Notes under the pieces: model-generated
What the model saw: the letters and a program-made list of their open reading frames with translations, nothing else
Database searches by the model: none
Told to the model about the DNA's origin: nothing
In this document: piece by piece, positions 61,881-64,000 of the stretch
Layout of the letters: the number at the start of each line of letters is the position of its first letter
How positions within the stretch are numbered: the stretch's first letter is position 1
Made by a program: the position numbers and the translations under genes
Assembly: GCA_012838665.1 (NCBI GenBank)
Contig: DUOX01000012.1
Location: forward strand, 24,936-88,935
Reading direction: 5' to 3'
From: Clostridiales bacterium
GTDB lineage: Bacteria > Bacillota > Clostridia > Oscillospirales > Oscillospiraceae
Length of the DNA: 64,000 nt

Positions 61881-63014
61881 ATGGCAGAAAAACGAGATTA
61901 TTATGAAGTTTTGGGCGTCAGTAAAGGCGTCTCTGAGGCTGAAATAAAAAATGCCTACCGCAAACTGGCCAAGGAAAACCACCCTGACCTTAATCCCGGG
62001 GATAAGGAAGCCGAGGCCCGTTTTAAAGAGATAAACGAAGCCTACGAGGTGCTATCAGACCCCGACAAGCGTTTAAAATACGACCAATTCGGCCATGCGG
62101 CCTTTGATCCTTCCGGCTTTGGCGGCGGTTCGGGCTTCACCGGGGGCTTTAGCGACCTTGGAGATATTTTTGGCGATATTTTCAGCGGTTTTGGCGATAT
62201 TTTCGGAGGCGCCCGAGCCAGAAGCGGCCCGCAACGGGGGGACAGCATACGAATCAGACTTTCAGTCAACTTTGAAGAGGCGGCCTTCGGCTGCACCAAA
62301 GAGATAAACATAGACCGCGTAGAGGGGTGCGATGAATGCGGCGGTTCCGGCTGCGAAAAGGGCACCACCCCCGAAATTTGTTCCAGATGCAACGGAACCG
62401 GCACAGTCCGCACCCAGCAGCGCATTGCTTTTGGAACCTTCGCTTCAACCAGCACATGCCCCAATTGCGGCGGCTCCGGCAAAATAATACATCAGCCCTG
62501 CCCCGGCTGCCGGGGCAGCGGCAAAATACAAAAGCAGCGCAAAATCTCTGTGAACATACCCGCAGGAATTGACGATGGGCAGACAATCTCCCTGCGAGGC
62601 CAGGGCCACGCCGGTACAAACGGCGGCGGGCCCGGCGACCTGCTCATTACCGTGGCCGTCCGTAGCCATCCTCTTTTCCAAAGGGAGGGCAGCAGCGTGC
62701 TGTATTCCATGCCCATAAGCTTTGTACAGGCCGCCCTGGGCGCGGATCTGAAGGTTCCCACCCTGGACGGCAAAGTTAAATATAGCCTGCCCGCAGGCAC
62801 TCAAACGGGAACCGTCTTCCGCTTAAAAGGCAAGGGCATCCCTCATCTCAGGGGCAGCGGACGGGGCGACCAGTACGTCACAGTCCATGTGGAGGTGCCC
62901 CGCGATCTGACTGCAGCCCAAAAGGAACTGCTCCGGAAATTCGGGGAGGCCATGGGCGAAAATGTTGACCCTCCCAAAAGCGGTATTTTCGATAAGAAAA
63001 AGAAGAAAAAATAA
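61881..63014 (+). CDS. dnaJ: Chaperone DnaJ (Hsp40)
   Basis: A 377-aa type A J-protein. The J-domain (residues 4-70) has the HPD motif in [19 protein letters not shown] Gly/Phe region follows, and four CxxCxGxG-type zinc repeats ([32 protein letters not shown]) span about 145-215, followed by the C-terminal substrate domains. The tail is very Lys-rich. It closes the heat-shock operon. Confidence 0.97.
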   Translation: MAEKRDYYEVLGVSKGVSEAEIKNAYRKLAKENHPDLNPGDKEAEARFKEINEAYEVLSDPDKRLKYDQFGHAAFDPSGFGGGSGFTGGFSDLGDIFGDIFSGFGDIFGGARARSGPQRGDSIRIRLSVNFEEAAFGCTKEINIDRVEGCDECGGSGCEKGTTPEICSRCNGTGTVRTQQRIAFGTFASTSTCPNCGGSGKIIHQPCPGCRGSGKIQKQRKISVNIPAGIDDGQTISLRGQGHAGTNGGGPGDLLITVAVRSHPLFQREGSSVLYSMPISFVQAALGADLKVPTLDGKVKYSLPAGTQTGTVFRLKGKGIPHLRGSGRGDQYVTVHVEVPRDLTAAQKELLRKFGEAMGENVDPPKSGIFDKKKKKK

Positions 63015-63020
63015 ATCAAC

Positions 63021-63053
63021 AAACCCGATTTATGCAGTGCATAAATCGGGTTT
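63021..63053 (+). terminator. Terminator of the heat-shock operon
   Basis: AAACCCGATTTATGCA pairs with TGCATAAATCGGGTTT, a 16-bp near-perfect stem with a T-tail right after dnaJ. Confidence 0.88.
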
Positions 63054-63130
63054 TGCCGTATGCCTTACCCATTTAATCTAAACGGTTCCGATAACTTCCA
63101 GCATACCCAGAACGGCTTGACCTCTTTCTA

Positions 63131-63420
63131 TCAGGGCCATGTTTCCACAAATTGGATATGCTCCGCAAGCGGCAAGTCGAAATTTGACAGGGGCATATCA
63201 TAATCCAGGCTAATTAGCCCTTTCCGGTTAAGGCTGGATATAATCCTTCCGCCTTGTCTCTGTCCCTGTGCTCCAGATAAACCGGCTCATTGGAATCTTT
63301 TTTGCGCACAACGGGCAAAAAAGGTATCTCCGCAAATTTCTACAGCATGGATACCTCCCCCGGTGTCAGGACAAGCCTTCTGCCGCAGCAGGCACCGCAG
63401 TGCGTTCTCCCGCAGTCTCT
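63131..63420 (-). pseudogene. Cys-rich small protein of unknown family, with nonsense codon and frameshift
   Basis: The minus strand reads RTHCGACCGRRLVLTPGEVS and then ML followed by TAG at about 63341. It continues in frame as KFAEIPFLPVVRKKDSNEPV. Near 63250 the frame changes to SLNRKGLISLDYDMPLSNFD and stops at 63131. The whole looks like one protein with a Cys cluster followed by a winged-helix-like part. At least two lesions make it inactive. I cannot name the family. Confidence 0.6.
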
Positions 63421-63544
63421 ACCAACCTTTCTAGTAGGTTTATAGTATTATATGCTCACGCATATTCTGTGTCAATAGCAATCCTGTATTTTTTATTTGA
63501 AAAACTTTTTGCCCAGTATATAATAGGGTCAGGAGGGGATATCA

Positions 63545-63976
63545 ATGTTGGTCTCGACAAGGGGGCGTTATGCGCTGCGTGTGATGATTGATCTTGCCGA
63601 ACATCAGGGTGAGGGTTATATTCCCCTGAAAGAAATCGCGGAGCGCCAGGAGATCTCGGAGAAGTATTTGGAAAATATCCTTAAAATTCTTGTTAGAAAT
63701 AAAGTTCTTATCGGCCTTAGAGGCAAGGGCGGCGGATACCGCCTGGCCAAGTCCCCGGATTTATATACTGTGGGCAGCATACTGCGCATGACGGAGGGAA
63801 GTCTTGCCCCGGTGGCATGTTTGGCAGAGGATGCTGAACGGTGTTCCCGGATGGCAAGCTGTCCCACTCTTCCCATGTGGACAAAACTGGACAAGATGAT
63901 TACTGAGTTTTTTGACAGCATTACAATTGCCGACCTGATGAGTTCTTCCCTGCCGGGAGACAATTATGTGATATAG
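63545..63976 (+). CDS. Rrf2-family transcriptional regulator (IscR-like)
   Basis: A 143-aa winged-helix regulator. STRGRYALRVMIDLAEHQGE opens it, IPLKEIAERQEISEKYLENI is the helix-turn-helix and LRGKGGGYRLAKSP is the wing. Three Cys in the loop PVACLAEDAERCSRMASCP are spaced for an Fe-S cluster. It probably senses Fe-S or redox status and controls the next genes, which are beyond the window. A promoter (TTGAAA, 16 nt, TATAAT) and GGAGGGG site precede the ATG. Confidence 0.93.
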   Translation: MLVSTRGRYALRVMIDLAEHQGEGYIPLKEIAERQEISEKYLENILKILVRNKVLIGLRGKGGGYRLAKSPDLYTVGSILRMTEGSLAPVACLAEDAERCSRMASCPTLPMWTKLDKMITEFFDSITIADLMSSSLPGDNYVI

Positions 63977-64000
63977 GCAAACAAAAAAGACCGCTCCAAA

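Overview
The window reads as chromosome of an anaerobic, spore-forming, low-to-mid GC Clostridia bacterium, probably Oscillospiraceae/Ruminococcaceae-like; this is inferred from gene content, with no 16S gene present. Supporting genes are spoIIID, spoVAD, spoVAE and spoIID (endospores), a 1183-aa pyruvate:ferredoxin oxidoreductase (anaerobic metabolism), MurT/GatD (Gram-positive peptidoglycan amidation), an SLH-anchored exoprotein, T-box and purine riboswitches, a CIRCE-controlled hrcA-grpE-dnaK-dnaJ operon and a PyrR-controlled uracil permease.

Layout. 1-6.7 kb: 3' end of a K+-dependent membrane pyrophosphatase, an SLH phosphodiester-glycosidase-like exoprotein, a guanine-riboswitch-controlled purine permease and a 3-methyladenine glycosylase. 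6.7-10.3 kb: gatD-murT, an ApbE lipoprotein and an internally deleted aldo/keto reductase. 10.4-11.4 kb: tRNA-Arg(CCG) and phage-like scraps. 11.4-15.4 kb: pyrR-pyrP with attenuator, and a phosphate transporter with its DUF47 partner. 15.4-16.5 kb: about 1 kb without an intact gene. 16.5-23 kb: ilvE, divergent from an argCJBDF operon. 23-28 kb: serA, serC, mtaB and a cysteine desulfurase. 28-33 kb: T-box and AlaA-like aminotransferase, ADP-ribosylglycohydrolase, nucleosidase, cupin and several gene fragments. 46-64 kb: spoVAD-spoVAE, DUF975, rpsF-ssb-rpsR, nifJ, Asp23 and DAK2 proteins, spoIID, the heat-shock operon and an Rrf2 regulator.

The central observation is at 33.27-45.85 kb. The sporulation regulator gene spoIIID is split in two. 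Its N-terminal 38 codons end at 33380 and its C-terminal 44 codons resume at 45712. The two junctions share the 10-bp repeat ACCGTACATA (33372-33381 and 45703-45712), and joining across it restores an 82-aa SpoIIID in frame. The 12,331-bp insert ends with a large serine recombinase whose stop codon lies in the right-hand repeat. This is the architecture of a skin-like element that could be excised in the mother cell to rebuild the gene, here in spoIIID rather than sigK.

The element carries no recognisable phage structural genes. It holds many decayed genes (sensor, XRE, Mrp/NBP35, NifX-like, DUF5320-like), an ATP-grasp/opine-dehydrogenase pair and a metal-cofactor module. In that module, two RNAs resembling the molybdenum/tungsten-cofactor (Moco/Tuco) riboswitch, each with promoter and terminator, precede a FecCD-type ABC importer on the plus strand and a small-ORF/methyltransferase/THEP1-like NTPase operon on the minus strand. 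That shared control suggests an oxyanion-uptake and cofactor-linked system whose last two enzymes have no assigned role.
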